NCBI GenBank assembly: GCA_905235815.1
Contig: CAJOMT010000013.1
Span: 1 to 28,876, forward strand
DNA from: an uncultured Clostridia bacterium
Lineage (GTDB): Bacteria; Bacillota; Clostridia; Christensenellales; Borkfalkiaceae
Reading direction: 5' to 3'
Length of the DNA: 28,876 bases
This document shows, in pieces, positions 1-7,817 of the stretch. How positions within the stretch are numbered: position 1 is the stretch's first letter; each line of letters opens with the position of its first letter. A program made the translations under genes and the position numbers. The notes under the pieces were generated by a model that did no database searches, had not been told where the DNA came from, and worked only from the letters and a program-made list of their open reading frames with translations.

Positions 1-9
1 CTCTTAATA

Positions 10-29
10 GTCCTTGGTAAGTCCGAGGT
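10..29 (+). other. Fragment resembling the tRNA-Thr anticodon arm
   Basis: These 20 bases match the anticodon arm and variable loop of the intact tRNA-Thr at 108-127 (minus strand) at 18 of 20 positions, in the opposite orientation. The first 12 bases, covering the anticodon loop with GGT, are identical. The two differences destroy the anticodon stem, and no T-arm or CCA end follows, so this is not a second working tRNA. It could be a relic of a duplicated or disrupted tRNA, or a chance match. The window edge hides what lies upstream. Confidence 0.4.
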
Positions 30-32
30 GCA

Positions 33-73
33 CAAGAAAACAAAAAGACGGTCGCTTTCGCTTCCGTCTTTTT
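33..73 (-). terminator. Intrinsic terminator after tRNA-Thr
   Basis: A 10-bp perfect stem (42-51 with 64-73, AAAAAGACGG/CCGTCTTTTT) encloses a 12-nt loop. On the minus strand it is followed by a T-rich stretch (positions 46 to 33), which fits termination of the tRNA transcript that ends at 79. The A/T arms are symmetrical enough that it could also stop transcription coming from the left on the plus strand. Confidence 0.75.
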
Positions 74-78
74 ATATA

Positions 79-154
<76 letters not shown>

Positions 155-169
155 ACACTAACGAATATA

Positions 170-198
170 ATAATAGCATATCCGAAAAAATATTTCAA
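170..198 (-). promoter_or_regulatory. Sigma-A-type promoter of tRNA-Thr
   Basis: On the minus strand a -35 box TTGAAA (198-193) and a -10 box TATTAT (175-170) are separated by exactly 17 bases. The expected start near 163 lies about nine bases before the mature tRNA 5' end at 154. Confidence 0.7.
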
Positions 199-245
199 GT
201 TTTTTTGCGGTGTTTTTTAAAAAATTTATAATTTCCGTTTTTCGG

Positions 246-274
246 TTTAAATTTTGTCATTTTGGACATAATAT
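246..274 (+). promoter_or_regulatory. Candidate promoter for the micro-protein at 300
   Basis: TTTAAA (246-251) and TAATAT (269-274) are 17 bases apart, placing a start near 281 and leaving a short leader that carries the ribosome binding site of the gene at 300. The -35 match is weak and the region is AT-rich, so chance is possible. Confidence 0.4.
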
Positions 275-299
275 GCGTAAAATTATATCGAGGTGATTT

Positions 300-389
300 A
301 TGTTTGCGGTAGGATTTATCATAGGAATGGTCGTGGGGACAAATTTGGGCTTAATGATTATGGCGCTTTTTAAAGTGAATAAACGCTGA
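300..389 (+). CDS. 29-residue membrane micro-protein, DUF3789-like
   Basis: This short open frame has a good ribosome binding site (GAGGTG at about 290-295, five bases before the ATG). It encodes one hydrophobic, glycine-rich helix (residues 2-24, with GFIIGMVVGTNLG) and a short basic tail, KVNKR. The pattern of a small-residue-spaced transmembrane helix of the form FxxGxxxGxxxG at the very N-terminus is like the tiny DUF3789 proteins of Bacillota, whose function is unknown. It would sit in the cytoplasmic membrane. It stands alone between the tRNA promoter region and the promoter of the protease gene. The family call is from memory of the pattern and is uncertain; that it is translated is supported mainly by the binding site and the coherent transmembrane sequence. 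Confidence 0.6.
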   Translation: MFAVGFIIGMVVGTNLGLMIMALFKVNKR

Positions 390-404
390 AACCTTTTATT
401 CGGC

Positions 405-433
405 TTGACAAAATCTGCGCTTAGTTGTATTAT
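405..433 (+). promoter_or_regulatory. Strong promoter abutting the protease start codon
   Basis: A perfect -35 box TTGACA (405-410) and -10 box TATTAT (428-433) are 17 bases apart. The expected transcription start is about 440-441, exactly at the ATG at 441, with no Shine-Dalgarno sequence before it. The TTG of the -35 box is in frame with the gene and could be mistaken for its start codon. Confidence 0.75.
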
Positions 434-440
434 TTTAGAT

Positions 441-3062
441 ATGAGGAGCAGAACTAAACTTTCTTTAATTTACATATTTAGTTTGATGATAATTGCGGCT
501 ATCGGCTTTTCTGTCGGTATGGGTAATATCGCTAACGCAGATAGCTATAACGATCCGTTCTACGCCAATAATAACAGATATGTTTATTCGCACATAAGTA
601 TAGATGACGAAGTGTGGAACGTAACGAGGGGCAAGACGAATGAACATACGTCAAGAGTAGTCGTTATAGATTCCGGAGTACAATATAACAATAGAGAATT
701 TTTGGATTCAAACGGTAACACTCTTATAAGTCCGTTGAGTTATAACGTAGACAGCGGCAAAATTGCCGGAATAGACGGGTATGACGAAATAAGGGATAGC
801 GACAGAGATTATCACGGAACACGGGTTGCGAGTATAATTTTCGCGCGTGGCGATAACGAGTACGGAATAGTCGGTTTGGCGCAAGACGTAGAATTGATAG
901 TGATAAAGATGACGCTGTCATCGAGGGGATCGTATACGACTGAGCAATTCAGCAATGCTTTGAATTACGTTTTAAGCCTTGACGGGGTAGACGTAGTAAA
1001 TATGTCGCTCGGATATTTTGACGGCGAAAATCCGTTTAGCGAGCAGTTAAGACAGATAAGAGAGCGAGGGGCGGTTATAGTGGCGTCTGCCGGCAACGAA
1101 AAGCGTAGCGATCCTAATTTTCCGGCCGCAGACCAATACGCAGTAGGCGTCGGCGCTTTTGAGAATTTATCGAGGTCGGACGTAGGCTCGGATTACGGAT
1201 TGGCAGATTACTCGGCATATGGCGATATAAACGTCGATATATGCGCTCCGGGAGAGATGTACACGTTAGATCCGACTTCTTTAAGGGGAGCGAGCAAGGC
1301 GGAAGGTACTTCGTTTTCCGCTCCGATAGTGACGTCGGCAATCGCATTATATAAATCGCTATATCCCGATGCGACGCCGCAGCAAGCGGAAGAAGCGTTG
1401 TTTGCGTCTGCCGACGATAAAGGCGAATACGGCAGAGATTATCGGTATGGGTACGGTTGCGTAAATTTCTATAATATGATATGCGGAAATTACGGCTATG
1501 CTGAATTTGTGCATGCGGACGGCAGTACGGACGATAAACTCGTTTGCGAAGTGAACGGCGAGGCGTTGCCGCTGAAAGAATACCCGTTTTTGAGCGAATA
1601 CAAAACGTTTTTCGGCGGTTGGTATAAAGACCGAAATTACGATGAACCGGTGGATTACTATCGTGAAAAAATAGGTATAAACCAAAAAATTTATGAAAGG
1701 ACAACGGATATTTTTACCGACTCTGCAATCGATTATACGTTTGACAGTTCGGACAATCTCGTGATAAAGGGCTATTACGGCTCGGGCAAAGAAATATACC
1801 TGAAAGAGAGTTTGGAACTCGGCGGAACAGATTACAAGATTTATAAGATAGCGCCGAGGGCGTTTTCTGATTTGGACGGGGTTAAAATAGTATTTAATTA
1901 CGTTGAAACTATAGATGAATACGCATTTTTAAACTGTAATTTTTCGTATTTATATTTGCCCGAAACTTTAAAAAGCGTAAGTAAATGCGCCGTATATTTA
2001 TGTACGGGGAACGTTATTGCGGAAAAAGAAATTACGGCGTTTTCAAACGGTTGGGATAATAATTCGGATTTGAGTGTGTTTGAAAATGCGGGCGAATATT
2101 TCGTGTACGACGGACTTGAAATGGTCGGCGACGAAGAAAGCGGATATACTGTTTTAAGCGGCAAAGAAGATATCAAGCTACTTAAAAGCGATAAAAAAAT
2201 AGTAAAAATTATAGACGGAGCATTTAAAAATTCGAAGAATTTAGAGAGCGTTGAACTTCCGTTTGCGGAATATATAGGCGCAGAGGCGTTTATGGGTTGC
2301 GAAAATCTGGCAGCGTTCAAATTCGGCTCGTTAGAGACTATAGGCAAGCGAGCGTTTGCGGGTTGCAAGGCGCTTTATTCGTTGGATTTAAGGGGCGAGG
2401 AGAATTTGACTTCGATTGGCGACTATGCGTTCGAGGGGTGCACGGAACTATACGTCGTCGCAATCGGCGAAGGCGTCGAGAAGATCGGGCTCGGCGCATT
2501 TGCGTCGGATAATCCGAGAATTCTATATCTTCCGTTTTTAGGTAACAGAAGAAATGCTGTTTCATACTCGTTTTTAGGGTACATATTCGGAGCGTCGAGA
2601 TACGCCACTCAAAAAAACTTTTTGCCGACCGAGTTAAGGGAATTATTCGTTTTGAGCCCGATAGCGGATAGGGCATTGTACGGAATGCAAGACGGCGTAA
2701 ACGTTTACTGTAATGAAGATTATTCGGAGTATCCGATAATAAGCGAATACGAGATTGCCGAAATATATTACGGCGGCGTGCTTTGCGGCTTAAAAGGCTT
2801 TAAAAAAGGCGAAACGCCGAGTACGGAAGATTTGATAGAAGCCTCTTATAATCTTGAAAACTTAATAATAACCCGAATAGAACAAGACGGAAATATCTTT
2901 ATAATTACGGGCGAAATGAAAAGCGAAGACGATACGCCTGGATTGGATAGCGAAGAAATATCGGAGAAAAAGGGTTGTAACTCAAATATTTTGTCGCCGT
3001 TATGTGCGTTTTCGCTCACAACGGTAGCAGTATTTATATTTTTAAAAAGAAAACGAGATTAG
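441..3062 (+). CDS. Secreted subtilisin-like (S8) protease with BspA-type leucine-rich repeats
   Basis: Predicted 873-residue surface serine protease. I start at ATG 441 because an in-frame TTG at 405 is the promoter -35 box. From 441 the protein begins with a basic end (RSRTK), a hydrophobic signal segment and a likely cleavage after NIANA. The S8 domain has the full triad: Asp77 (VVVIDSG), His125 (YHGTRVAS) and Ser291 (GTSFSAP), plus oxyanion Asn219 (ASAGNE). It is followed by one Listeria-Bacteroides-type repeat (FFGGWYKDRNYDEPVDYY), then several BspA-like leucine-rich repeats with the recurring IG..AF.GC pattern, and a C-terminal hydrophobic helix with a basic tail (FLKRKRD). There is no LPxTG motif, so anchoring is probably by the transmembrane helix. 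The repeats may bind host or polymer ligands (inference). It is monocistronic, ending at a strong terminator. Confidence 0.9.
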   Translation: MRSRTKLSLIYIFSLMIIAAIGFSVGMGNIANADSYNDPFYANNNRYVYSHISIDDEVWNVTRGKTNEHTSRVVVIDSGVQYNNREFLDSNGNTLISPLSYNVDSGKIAGIDGYDEIRDSDRDYHGTRVASIIFARGDNEYGIVGLAQDVELIVIKMTLSSRGSYTTEQFSNALNYVLSLDGVDVVNMSLGYFDGENPFSEQLRQIRERGAVIVASAGNEKRSDPNFPAADQYAVGVGAFENLSRSDVGSDYGLADYSAYGDINVDICAPGEMYTLDPTSLRGASKAEGTSFSAPIVTSAIALYKSLYPDATPQQAEEALFASADDKGEYGRDYRYGYGCVNFYNMICGNYGYAEFVHADGSTDDKLVCEVNGEALPLKEYPFLSEYKTFFGGWYKDRNYDEPVDYYREKIGINQKIYERTTDIFTDSAIDYTFDSSDNLVIKGYYGSGKEIYLKESLELGGTDYKIYKIAPRAFSDLDGVKIVFNYVETIDEYAFLNCNFSYLYLPETLKSVSKCAVYLCTGNVIAEKEITAFSNGWDNNSDLSVFENAGEYFVYDGLEMVGDEESGYTVLSGKEDIKLLKSDKKIVKIIDGAFKNSKNLESVELPFAEYIGAEAFMGCENLAAFKFGSLETIGKRAFAGCKALYSLDLRGEENLTSIGDYAFEGCTELYVVAIGEGVEKIGLGAFASDNPRILYLPFLGNRRNAVSYSFLGYIFGASRYATQKNFLPTELRELFVLSPIADRALYGMQDGVNVYCNEDYSEYPIISEYEIAEIYYGGVLCGLKGFKKGETPSTEDLIEASYNLENLIITRIEQDGNIFIITGEMKSEDDTPGLDSEEISEKKGCNSNILSPLCAFSLTTVAVFIFLKRKRD

Positions 3063-3065
3063 TGT

Positions 3066-3112
3066 AAAACGAGGGCATTATCCGCAAAACCGCAGATAAT
3101 GCCCTCGTTTTT
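3066..3112. terminator. Bidirectional terminator between convergent genes
   Basis: A perfect 17-bp stem (3066-3082 with 3095-3111, core CGAGGGCATTATC) with a 12-nt loop, A-run on one side and T-run on the other. It lies between the stop of the plus-strand protease gene (3062) and the stop of the minus-strand gene (3128), so it can serve both. Confidence 0.92.
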
Positions 3113-3127
3113 ATTAACATAGTAGAG

Positions 3128-4015
3128 CTAAGAAATTATTTCTTTTTTTATTGCGCTGTCGGCGTATTTTTTAGCGTTTAAAAGAGCCGTTTCGCATTTG
3201 TATTTGGTCTTATATGCTCCGCTCTTGCAGAGGATCTTCCCACTCCCCGAAAATACCGTAAATGCAAATTCTTCGCCGCTTGCGGTTATTGCGCAGTTAT
3301 CGCCGAGTAGATTGTTGATTATGGTCTGTATTGCGCTCTTTACGCCGCTTAAACTTGAATATAAAGGAGTTTCAATAAGTATTTCGCCTTCGACAGATAA
3401 GGCGGCGGAGTAGTTGTTTTCGCTTTCCTTAATTTGCCAAAAAGCGTCCTTATTTTCCTCTCGGTCGGGTTCGCTTTCAATCGGCTTTGGTTCAAATTGA
3501 ACTATGTCGTCGACTTCCACGTCATCGTTTTCTACGATGACCGCAGTCGGTCTATCGTCATTTTGATTACTTTCGGGCGCCGAAGTAGGCTCGCTTTCGG
3601 TTTTTTGCAATTCCTTCGATTTTTTACGGAGTTTTTTTTCGGTTATTTCTTTGGCGAAGTCGATAGTGTTTTCTTCCGCATCGTTGCCGATAAGAGCGTT
3701 AAGTCTGTTTTCATATTCGAGTTTCTCCGCTTTTAACGAGGCACGCTCTTTAACCAATTCGGTTTTATTGTCGCTCTCCTTTAACTGCTCGTCGAGTTCG
3801 GTGATTTTGCCGTTTAAATGAGATATGATTAGATAGAGTTCTGCTACTTCCGCATTTTCTCCGGTTTTTCTCGCCTTGTGTTTGCGTATCGAGGAGATTA
3901 TCGCAAGTATCAGAGTAACGAAAAACCCTACTACCAATACGATACCGAGAATACTCAAAAATATAAGACTACCTACAGAATAGGTGCTTTGCATATATTC
4001 GATAATACGTTGCAT
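3128..4015 (-). CDS. Membrane-anchored coiled-coil protein with DUF1508/YegP-like C-terminus
   Basis: 295 residues, function unknown. One transmembrane helix (about residues 16-40, LIFLSILGIVLVVGFFVTLI) is followed by a basic stop-transfer stretch (RKHKARK). A heptad-rich charged coiled coil follows (about 50-105), then an acidic, low-complexity linker (about 130-200). The C-terminal part (about 205-290) holds two beta-beta-alpha-like units; the second (FAFTVFSGSGKILCKSGAYKTK) resembles the DUF1508/YegP fold, with its small-residue GKIL and YKTK elements. The soluble part is probably cytoplasmic. The start has a GGAGA site seven bases upstream and a strong promoter at 4057-4085. The gene is alone between that promoter and the shared terminator. 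The DUF1508 assignment is by pattern and moderately sure; no partner is visible. Confidence 0.75.
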   Translation of the reverse strand: MQRIIEYMQSTYSVGSLIFLSILGIVLVVGFFVTLILAIISSIRKHKARKTGENAEVAELYLIISHLNGKITELDEQLKESDNKTELVKERASLKAEKLEYENRLNALIGNDAEENTIDFAKEITEKKLRKKSKELQKTESEPTSAPESNQNDDRPTAVIVENDDVEVDDIVQFEPKPIESEPDREENKDAFWQIKESENNYSAALSVEGEILIETPLYSSLSGVKSAIQTIINNLLGDNCAITASGEEFAFTVFSGSGKILCKSGAYKTKYKCETALLNAKKYADSAIKKEIIS

Positions 4016-4056
4016 TATGTTCTCCGCTTGAAATGTACAATATAATTATATTTATA

Positions 4057-4085
4057 ATTATAAAGTTTAATTGTAAATTAGTCAA
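4057..4085 (-). promoter_or_regulatory. Strong promoter for the coiled-coil protein gene
   Basis: On the minus strand TTGACT (4085-4080) and a consensus TATAAT (4062-4057) are 17 bases apart. The expected start near 4050 gives a leader of about 35 bases containing the GGAGA site. Confidence 0.75.
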
Positions 4086-4136
4086 ATGAAAAAGCGCTTT
4101 TTGCACAGTAAATTGATTTTCTTTTTGTAAAAAATA

Positions 4137-4145
4137 TGTTACAAT
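4137..4145 (+). promoter_or_regulatory. Candidate extended -10 promoter for the flavoprotein operon
   Basis: TGTTACAAT fits an extended -10 element, with no convincing -35 box at the matching distance. It is the best plus-strand candidate in the 184-bp divergent gap before the gene at 4200, and leaves about 48 bases of leader with an AGGTG binding site at 4191-4195. Confidence 0.35.
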
Positions 4146-4199
4146 ATGTTTATTATTTACGAATTCGCCTAAAATGAGTAGTTTAAAAAGAGGTGACAA

Positions 4200-5393
4200 A
4201 TGTCAAAAGTATTAGAGGTTGCCGTAATAGGCGGAGGCTTTTCGGGGCTTATAGCGGCGGAGAGGCTGTCTCAAAAATTTCCTACCGGTAGCGTTAAAAT
4301 AATCGAACGAGGTGCCAGAGTCGGCAGAAAAATTCTTGCGACCGGCAATGGTAGGGGAAACGTTTCAAACATTCTTTTAAGCGAGTCAAACTATCATTCT
4401 TTAGCGGGTGCGGATGTTTCTTACGCTTTGCAAAAGTACGGCAATAAGTCGCTTATCGAGTATTTTTCATCGCTTGGAATGGATATTACGGTAGAAGGCG
4501 GCAGGATATATCCTTCGAGTTATCAAGCGTCGTCGTTACTCGATTTATTGAGAATGAAATTAGAATACAAGTCCGTTGAAGAAATTACCGATGCGGAGTG
4601 CGTCGACATTTCTGGCGACGGAGATAAATTTATTATCAAGACGACTTGCGGCAACTTTGCCGCAAAAAGGGTGGTACTCGCTTGCGGCGGCAAGGCGCAA
4701 AAACAATACGGCAGCGACGGTACGGCGTATCGTTTGGCGGAAAAATTCGGGCATAGCGTTACAAAGTTATATCCGTCCATCGTTCAGATAAAGACCGATA
4801 CGGATAAAATAAAAGGGCTGAAAGGCTTAAAACAAAAAGTAAAATTAAAAGCGATAAGCGGCGTCGAGGTCTTGGCTGAAAGCGAAGGGGATCTTCTTTT
4901 TACCGAATACGGAGTAAGCGGAAATGCGGCATTTTTCATTTCGTCTTACGTAACCGATAAAAAGGACTGCTGTTTATCCGTCGATTTTTTGCCCGAAAAA
5001 GACGAAAAGCACCTCGTAGAGATACTAAGGAGCAAGGCAAAACTCGGATATATAGGCGCTGATGATATGTTTACGGGAATTATAAACAAGCAAATAGGCA
5101 GAGCGATCGTAAAAAGCGTCAATACGGAAGATTTAAGCGATAAATCGATAAAGAGAGCAGTTGCGGCGCTTAAAGATTTCAGGCTCGAAGTTTTGGGAAC
5201 TCTCGGATTTGATTATGCGCAAGTAACGAGGGGCGGCATTTGCTTTTCGGAAATAGACGAAAGGACGTTTGAGAGCAAATTGCAGAGCGACTTATATATC
5301 GTCGGCGAAATGTTGGACGTTGACGGCGATTGCGGAGGCTATAATTTGCAATGGGCGTTTTCGTCGGCGATGTGCTGTGCGGAGGCTATATGA
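4200..5393 (+). CDS. FAD-dependent oxidoreductase, HI0933/BaiN (YhiN) family
   Basis: 397-residue flavoprotein of the HI0933-like family (also called BaiN/RdsA or aminoacetone-oxidase-like). The N-terminus carries the dinucleotide-binding motif GGGFSGLIAAERL and a following acidic residue in IIERGARVGRK. The family block ILATGNGRGNVSN is intact, and the C-terminus has the second FAD-contacting motif GEMLDVDGDCGGYNLQWAF. Length is normal for the family. Family members reduce unsaturated substrates such as dehydro-bile acids in some gut bacteria, but the substrate cannot be read from sequence. The start has AGGTG four bases upstream. It overlaps the next flavoprotein gene by 4 bp (ATGA), so translation is probably coupled. 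Confidence 0.92.
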   Translation: MSKVLEVAVIGGGFSGLIAAERLSQKFPTGSVKIIERGARVGRKILATGNGRGNVSNILLSESNYHSLAGADVSYALQKYGNKSLIEYFSSLGMDITVEGGRIYPSSYQASSLLDLLRMKLEYKSVEEITDAECVDISGDGDKFIIKTTCGNFAAKRVVLACGGKAQKQYGSDGTAYRLAEKFGHSVTKLYPSIVQIKTDTDKIKGLKGLKQKVKLKAISGVEVLAESEGDLLFTEYGVSGNAAFFISSYVTDKKDCCLSVDFLPEKDEKHLVEILRSKAKLGYIGADDMFTGIINKQIGRAIVKSVNTEDLSDKSIKRAVAALKDFRLEVLGTLGFDYAQVTRGGICFSEIDERTFESKLQSDLYIVGEMLDVDGDCGGYNLQWAFSSAMCCAEAI

Positions 5394-6913
5394 AACTTGA
5401 AAATATAAAATTGCCGATAGGCGCAAACGAGGAAGAATTGTTTCGCTTGGCGGTAAAAAAAGCGAGATTAAAGCCTTCCGAAGTCAAGTATTTTAAAATT
5501 TTGAAAAAATCGCTCGACGCACGGGATAAAAACGACATTAAATACGTATACGGTTTGGAAATATCCGATCGCGAGGAAACCGATTGGGAGATAACTCTCC
5601 CAAAGGCAAAAATTCCAAAAAGGCCCGTAATAGTAGGGTTCGGGCCGGCAGGAATGTTTTGCGCTCTGTACCTTGCAAGAGCGGGGTATAATCCTATCGT
5701 AATCGAGAGAGGGCTCCCTGTCGACGAACGCAAAAAGTCGGTCAATAAGTTCATAAACGAGGGTAAATTGGACGAAAACAGCAATATGCAGTTCGGCGAA
5801 GGCGGAGCGGGTGCGTTTTCGGACGGAAAACTCAACACCGGCGTTTCGGGTGTGTTTGTAAGACAGGTATTAGCGGATTTCAAGCGCTACGGTGCGCCGC
5901 CCGAAATCGAATGGGAAGCGAAGCCGCATATAGGCAGCGACCTTTTACCCGAAGTCGTCAAGAATATCCGCAAGGAAATCGAGGCGCTCGGCGGCAAGGT
6001 ACTGTTTTCAACGAAATTTACGGGCATTAGGGCAGTAGGCGGTTTAGCCATGGCGGCGGTTACCGATAAAGGCGAAGTGCCATGCGACGATTTGATTTTG
6101 GCGATAGGTCATAGCGCACGCGATACGTTTTCGGAGATTTTAAGCGAGGGGATCGCTATGGAACCCAAAGCGTTTGCGATCGGTTTCAGAATAGAGCATT
6201 TACAGGAAGATATTTCCGTATCGCAATACGGTGAAAAATATGCGCATTTATTGCCGCCGGCAGATTACAGACTTTCGAGCAGAAAGGGCGAACGCGGCGT
6301 GTTTACGTTCTGTATGTGTCCGGGCGGATACGTAATGCCGTCGAGTTCGGAATACGGCGGAATAGTTACGAACGGAATGAGTTTATATAAGCGTGACGGA
6401 AAGAACGCCAACAGTGCAGTCCTATGCGAAGTTTATCCGTCCGACTTCGAGAGCGGAGTTTTAGGCGGCGTTAAATTGCAACAAAAGTACGAGGAAATCG
6501 CCTATAACTCAGGTGGTAAAAACTACTATGCTCCGGTGCAGAAGTTAAAAGACTTTTTCGAGGATAAAACCACCGAAACGCTCGGTAGGGTAAAACCGAC
6601 GTACCCGATAGGATATACTTTTGCGAATATGTCGTCTTTGTTTACCAAATCCGTAACCGACAATCTCAAGAGCGGAATAAAAGATATGGGAACTAAACTT
6701 AAAGGTTTTTCGGACGACGAGGCGATATTGACGGGTGTTGAAACCCGATCGTCCAGTCCCGTAAGGATACTCAGGAACGCAAATTTTGCGAGTTTATCTT
6801 ATCCCAACCTTTATCCGATAGGCGAGGGGTGCGGGTATGCTGGAGGAATAACGAGCGCGGCAGTCGACGGCATAAAAGCGGCGAAAATAATAGCGGAGAA
6901 ATACGATAAATGA
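5390..6913 (+). CDS. FAD-dependent dehydrogenase, COG2509 type
   Basis: 507-residue NAD(P)/FAD-type oxidoreductase like the uncharacterised COG2509 dehydrogenases. I choose ATG 5390, which overlaps the preceding stop (ATGA) and has GGAGG at 5381-5385; an upstream in-frame ATG at 5351 would add 13 residues translated from inside the previous gene. The first 80 or so residues form the small alpha/beta domain typical of the family. The FAD motif VGFGPAGMFCALYLARAG follows, then EGGAGAFSDGKL, the cysteine-bearing FCMCPGGYVMPSS, and the C-terminal IGEGCGYAGGITSAAVDG. These are family landmarks. The substrate is unknown. It is followed with 4-bp overlap by an ATP-grasp gene, so three proteins are likely made together. 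Confidence 0.9.
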   Translation: MKLENIKLPIGANEEELFRLAVKKARLKPSEVKYFKILKKSLDARDKNDIKYVYGLEISDREETDWEITLPKAKIPKRPVIVGFGPAGMFCALYLARAGYNPIVIERGLPVDERKKSVNKFINEGKLDENSNMQFGEGGAGAFSDGKLNTGVSGVFVRQVLADFKRYGAPPEIEWEAKPHIGSDLLPEVVKNIRKEIEALGGKVLFSTKFTGIRAVGGLAMAAVTDKGEVPCDDLILAIGHSARDTFSEILSEGIAMEPKAFAIGFRIEHLQEDISVSQYGEKYAHLLPPADYRLSSRKGERGVFTFCMCPGGYVMPSSSEYGGIVTNGMSLYKRDGKNANSAVLCEVYPSDFESGVLGGVKLQQKYEEIAYNSGGKNYYAPVQKLKDFFEDKTTETLGRVKPTYPIGYTFANMSSLFTKSVTDNLKSGIKDMGTKLKGFSDDEAILTGVETRSSSPVRILRNANFASLSYPNLYPIGEGCGYAGGITSAAVDGIKAAKIIAEKYDK

Positions 6914-7776
6914 AAGGGGTAATAATTTATAACGCAAGTTTTTACGGCGAAGGAGTCAAGAACCAAACGGAGGAGTTAAAAGCCGAATTCGAGAAACTCA
7001 ATGTGGACGTAAGGATACTTTCTTCGGACTCTTTTACGGTTAAAATTGAGGGCGATAAAGTCGTTACCGATATAGGCGAAGCCGACTTTATAGTGTATTT
7101 AAACAAAGATGTATTAGCGGCAAGACTTCTCGAAAAGTGCGGCTATAAGTTGTTTAATTCGGCATTTTCGATAGAATTGTGCGACGATAAGGCGCTGACT
7201 TACGCATATTTGGCAAATAGCGGCGTGCCGCTCATAAAGACGGTCGTCGCTCCGAATATTTATTACGGCTCTTTATCGGACGGGTATCTTGAACGAGTAT
7301 CAGAAAACCTTAAATATCCGATAGTCGTAAAGGTAAACAAATCTTCGCTCGGCGAGGGTGTGTATCTGGCAAAGGACGACGAGTCGCTTAAAGAGATATG
7401 CGGCAATCTCGGAGTTGCCCCTATCATATTTCAGGAGTTTTACGGCGAACGCGGCAGAGATTTGCGAGTAATAGTTATAGGCGGAAAAGCGGTAGCCGCA
7501 ATGGAAAGGATAAACGAAAACGATTTCAGAGCGAATATCGAACTCGGCGGAAAAGGCTATTCGCACGAATTATCGGTCGCAGAGAAAGCGCTTGCCGAGC
7601 GCACGGCGGAGATTTTGGGGCTTGATTATTGCGGAGTGGATATTCTCGCCGAAAACGGCGAATTAAAAGTTTGCGAAGTAAATTCGAACGCATTTTTCAA
7701 GGCGGTGTCCGCAATAAGCGGCAAAAACGTGGCGAAAATTTACGCAGAATATATTTTTGCGCAAAATAGAGGTTAA
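6910..7776 (+). CDS. ATP-grasp ligase, RimK/LysX-like
   Basis: 288-residue ATP-grasp enzyme expected to join a carboxylate to an amine using ATP. An N-terminal pre-ATP-grasp segment (about 1-90) leads to the ATP-binding part: PIVVKVNKSSLGEGVYLAKDD (nucleotide-binding lysine and glycine-rich loop), IIFQEFYGERGRDLRVIVIG, and the metal-binding end LKVCEVNSNAFFKAV with Glu and Asn. This pattern is closest to RimK and to LysX-type amino-group-modifying ligases; it could act on a peptide, an amino acid or a cofactor. It starts on the stop of the flavoprotein gene (ATGA overlap), which ties it to the two flavoproteins. The operon probably ends here, since a new promoter follows at 7782. Confidence 0.82.
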   Translation: MKGVIIYNASFYGEGVKNQTEELKAEFEKLNVDVRILSSDSFTVKIEGDKVVTDIGEADFIVYLNKDVLAARLLEKCGYKLFNSAFSIELCDDKALTYAYLANSGVPLIKTVVAPNIYYGSLSDGYLERVSENLKYPIVVKVNKSSLGEGVYLAKDDESLKEICGNLGVAPIIFQEFYGERGRDLRVIVIGGKAVAAMERINENDFRANIELGGKGYSHELSVAEKALAERTAEILGLDYCGVDILAENGELKVCEVNSNAFFKAVSAISGKNVAKIYAEYIFAQNRG

Positions 7777-7781
7777 AATAA

Positions 7782-7810
7782 TTTACAAAATTATTATTTT
7801 AGTATAAAAT
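7782..7810 (+). promoter_or_regulatory. Promoter abutting the DUF1934 gene start
   Basis: TTTACA (7782-7787) and TAAAAT (7805-7810) are 17 bases apart; an overlapping TATAAA at 7803-7808 would give 15. Seven bases separate the -10 box from ATG 7818, the same geometry as at 405-441, and no Shine-Dalgarno sequence is present. Confidence 0.6.
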
Positions 7811-7817
7811 AGTATGT

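Noticed and set aside
1..31. Second tRNA gene at the left edge
   Set aside because: Only the anticodon-arm-like part is present; there is no T-arm, acceptor stem or CCA, and the anticodon stem cannot pair.
405..440. Longer N-terminus for the protease from a TTG at 405
   Set aside because: That TTG is the first half of a perfect TTGACA -35 box, so the codons lie upstream of the transcription start. The signal peptide is complete from ATG 441.
5351..5389. ATG 5351 as start of the second flavoprotein
   Set aside because: It lies within the preceding gene. ATG 5390 has GGAGG just upstream, forms the usual ATGA overlap and gives the family-typical N-terminus.
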